DNA from: Stictocephala bisonia
Taxonomy: Eukaryota; Arthropoda; Insecta; Hemiptera; Membracidae
Assembly: GCA_035578905.1 (NCBI GenBank)
Contig: JAQJVL010000003.1
Coordinates: forward strand, 9,322,509 to 9,386,508
Direction: 5' to 3'
Length of the DNA stretch: 64,000 bases
Positions 61,719 to 64,000 of this stretch are shown in pieces (position 1 is the first letter of the stretch; the number at the start of each line of letters is the position of its first letter). The position numbers and the translations under genes are program-made. Under the pieces are notes generated by a model that was not told the DNA's origin, did no database searches, and saw only the letters and a list, made by a program, of their open reading frames with translations.

Positions 61719-61924
61719 CATCTCAACAAAAAATACAAAGCCAATGTCCCTTTGGTTTTGATGAACTCCTTCAACACAGATGATGATACTCAAAAAATAA
61801 TCCGTAAATATCAGGGACTTCAAGTGGAGATCTATACGTTCCAACAGAGTGGGTATCCTCGTCTGCAAAAGGACACCTTACTTCCTGTTGCAAAAGACAT
61901 CAAAATTTCCAATGATTTAGAAGC
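61719..61924 (+). CDS. UGP2: UGP2 exon 4 (catalytic domain)
   Basis: The acceptor TTTTTCAG ends at 61718 and the donor GTAAGT starts at 61925. The exon has 68 codons plus two bases (phase 2), residues 166 to about 234. It reads HLNKKYKANVPLVLMNSFNT, then DDDTQKIIRKYQGLQVEIYT, then FQQSGYPRL and LLPVAKDI. VPLVLMNSFNTD.DT and the YTF.QS.YPR segment are conserved substrate-domain sequences of UGPases. The split codon is completed by T from exon 5 to give Ala. The reading is clean. Confidence 0.97.
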
Positions 61925-61972
61925 GTAAGTACCTTTTATCACAAGTACAGTATAACCACACTATAATATTAA

Positions 61973-62119
61973 CACGTTGAGTGTGGGCCATTTGGATGCA
62001 AGGGGTGTGGCTCTGGCACACGGGGTGGACCCTTTGCCTACGGGCTACTCATAAGCAAGGGGTCCGCCCCGTGCGCCAGAGCCTCGCCCCTCGCATCTGA
62101 GTGGCGGTTACTCAACTTG
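61973..62119. mobile_element. GC-rich hairpin MITE, TTAA-flanked
   Basis: 147 bp between TTAA at 61969-61972 and 62120-62123. The ends CACGTTGAGTG and (inverted) CAAGTTGAGTA agree. Almost the whole element folds back: GGCTCTGGCACACGGGGTGG pairs with CCGCCCCGTGCGCCAGAGCC. It is probably a piggyBac-type MITE. Confidence 0.75.
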
Positions 62120-62298
62120 TTAACATATAGTAGAGAATCTCATCCGTTTTACTTGCCAACCAAGTGATGCTAGCAACCATCTCACTTTCTTTTTTAACTA
62201 TTTGTTTTGAAAATTTGGCAATGTTAAGTAACTCTGCTATATTCAAAAATGCTTTATTACAGCACAAGCACAAGAGAAAAAAAAGAAGGAAAAAAAGG

Positions 62299-62746
62299 TT
62301 AATATATGCCTACATGAGTCAAGGAGGGAGGCAGAGAGAACGCTGTGGCTGAAAAACTATAGTAGTAGTATAGAATCAATCCGTAGTTGCGTGGTAAAGG
62401 ATGTTCAGGTTGTGGCATGTCTGTATTCGGCAGTGATAAGAGCCTCTGCCTCTTGTGTACTGATAAGAGACAACCACTGGTTAGCATTTGTCTTTAGAGA
62501 AGCTAATGATGGAGAAGAGAACAACAATACCAGGCCCACATTTTGACGATAGTTGGACAGATTTCTAAACAATGTATGACATGTATAGAATGGATTTGTT
62601 GATAGATAGGTTTTAGCTAAGGGAACAGCTGAAATTCCAACATTACGTGAATATCTTGTATTGTGCGAGTGGGAAATTCTAGAAAAGATTATGTTGTGGT
62701 GTTTAAATATATGAATTAAAAGGGCTTTTATGTATAGATGACGCAC
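62299..62746 (-). pseudogene. LINE ORF2 C-terminal fragment
   Basis: An open - strand frame of 113 codons reads SRISHSHNTRYSRNVGISAV, then LAKTYLSTNPFYTCHTLFRN, then LSNYRQNVG. The H.HNTR...N..IP..KT...NPFY....LFN.LP pattern is the C-terminus of a non-LTR polymerase. The rest of the ORF is missing, so this is a short 5'-truncated copy in UGP2 intron 4. Confidence 0.5.
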
Positions 62747-62749
62747 ACT

Positions 62750-63310
62750 TAAAATACCAGTTTCAAAATTTCAAAATATAATTAACATTTAAAAATATGA
62801 TATTAATAAAGTGATTTTTAAAGTACAGTAAAAAAAAAGATTAGAATTACTTTGTGTTTGGACTTAATTTAACTGAAATAGTATGTTTAACTATATACAA
62901 TAAGGAAAAATGTAAAAGAACATTTGCCATTTTCAGTGGCACTTCTTAGCTCTAACAGTATTTTATTTTATCCTTTGACTTGTCAGGAGAAAGGGGTTTC
63001 TTTATGTTTTTAGCTGTTTTAAGGGCCATAAAATAATAGTGGCTTGTTTACACTATATGAAAAATCCCTATTTTACATACACAGAATATGTAAATTACAA
63101 TCCTTTTATCCGTGAGATAGTAAAATGCTGATGGAGGATTCACACATTTAAAATCTTACCTTTGTTTTCATCTGAGATCTCCTCAATATAAGTTTATAAA
63201 CAATAAAATCATGAAAAGTAGTTTTGTGATTTGTGCTCTTTTATTATCTTACAGTAACTGAAATAGCACTGTGCTAGGTGTAAAATGTTTAAAAGTTAGT
63301 GGCTTGTTAC
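62750..63310. other. UGP2 intron 4, nothing recognised
   Basis: AT-rich intronic sequence. Confidence 0.55.
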
Positions 63311-63312
63311 AG

Positions 63313-63388
63313 TTGGTACCCACCTGGTCACGGTGACTTTTATGAGAGTTTCAACAATTCTGGCTTGTTGGATAAATTCATTGAACAG
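63313..63388 (+). CDS. UGP2: UGP2 exon 5 (last exon in window)
   Basis: The acceptor CTTGTTACAG ends at 63312 and the donor GTATGT starts at 63389. The first base completes Ala. It then reads WYPPGHGDFYESFNNSGLLD and KFIEQ, ending phase 0 near residue 259. WYPPGHGD is a signature sugar-nucleotide-binding motif of UGPases. About half of a roughly 500-residue protein is present, and the rest lies beyond the right edge. Confidence 0.96.
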
Positions 63389-63469
63389 GTATGTGCTGGT
63401 TTAAGTGTTGGAAATATCATTTAGTTAGTTTTCTAACACATTTTAACTATTCAGTGTTCATTAGTAAAA

Positions 63470-64000
63470 CACCGATTGTAGTGACATGGTGAATAATGAG
63501 AGGTGAATGAGTGTGATGAACGAGTGTAGTCATTGTTACTAATAATGAGAGGTGAATGAGTGTGATGAACGAGTGTAGTCATTGTTACTAATAATGAGAG
63601 GTGAATGAGTGTGATGAACGAGTGTAGTCATTGTTACTAATAATGAGAGGTGAATGAGTGTGATGAACGAGTGTAGTCATTGTTACTAATAATGAGAGGT
63701 GAATGAGTGTGATGAACGAGTGTAGTCATTGTTACTAATAATGAGAGGTGAATGAGTGTGATGAACGAGTGTAGTCATTGTTACTAATAATGAGAGGTGA
63801 ATGAGTGTGATGAACGAGTGTAGTCATTGTTACTAATAATGAGAGGTGAATGAGTGTGATGAACGAGTGTAGTCATTGTTACTAATAATGAGAGGTGAAT
63901 GAGTGTGATGAACGAGTGTAGTCATTGTTACTAATAATGAGAGGTGAATGAGTGTGATGAACGAGTGTAGTCATTGTTACTAATAATGAGAGGTGAATGA
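63470..64000 (-). repeat. 49-bp tandem repeat grown from SINE family A
   Basis: About 10.4 copies of a 49-bp unit (AATAATGAGAGGTGAATGAG, then TGTGATGAACGAGTGTAGTC, then ATTGTTACT) run from 63492 to the window edge. No difference between units was seen. Immediately before it lies ACACCGATTGTAGTGACATG, the same leader found before the corresponding single unit of the SINE at 11985-12060 (CGCCGATCGTAG). Confidence 0.92.

Overview
This is a AT-rich animal genomic window, most likely from an insect. The evidence is split genes with GT-AG introns of 1.4 to 16.7 kb, two recognisable conserved animal genes, and a dense, mostly decayed load of insect-type transposable elements (mariner, piggyBac, Tigger/pogo, hAT, Helitron, Penelope-like and LINE elements, and tRNA-derived SINEs). 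A hemipteroid insect would fit this mixture, but that is inference. There are no bacterial operons, CRISPR arrays or rRNA genes, and no intact tRNA gene was recognised.

Host genes: at the left end (145-348 and 8282-8548, + strand) lie the last two coding exons of a gene resembling TELO2-interacting protein 2 (TTI2), separated by a 7.9-kb intron. From 34030 to beyond the right edge, also on the + strand, lies the first half of UTP-glucose-1-phosphate uridylyltransferase (UGP2/UGPase). Its five visible exons are at 34030-34104, 43090-43326, 59978-60160, 61719-61924 and 63313-63388. All joins keep frame and give about 259 residues, including the nucleotide-binding loop [11 protein letters not shown] CpG-bearing patch marks the UGP2 5' end.

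Mobile DNA, left to right: inverted Penelope-like fragments with a LINE relic (380-2362); a hairpin retroelement with a 17-bp target duplication (2410-2733); a 4983-bp transposon with TIR CCCCAGTAGCA, TTGGCCAA-rich subterminal arrays and a DUF4806-type gene (3155-8137); a SINE (8855-8990); a hAT MITE with a perfect 8-bp TSD (10109-11128); a long tRNA-derived SINE (11985-12420); a Penelope endonuclease remnant (14935-15258); a foldback plus a mariner with a Helitron nested inside it (15718-19340); a piggyBac with an intron-containing broken transposase (20547-23291); several MITEs and foldbacks (24525-28983); a second mariner with about 350-bp TIRs (39928-41891); a Tigger/pogo element (46720-49392); LINE copies (51840-54906 and 57600-59640); and small TTAA or TA MITEs. 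The right edge is a perfect 49-bp tandem repeat that appears to have grown out of the 3' part of the long SINE family.

How it fits together: the two host genes are ordinary housekeeping genes, one for PIKK-kinase maturation and one for UDP-glucose synthesis. The remaining sequence is intronic and intergenic transposon accumulation. I see no cooperating gene system. The strongest candidates for something undescribed are the DUF4806-bearing transposon and the SINE-to-minisatellite conversion.
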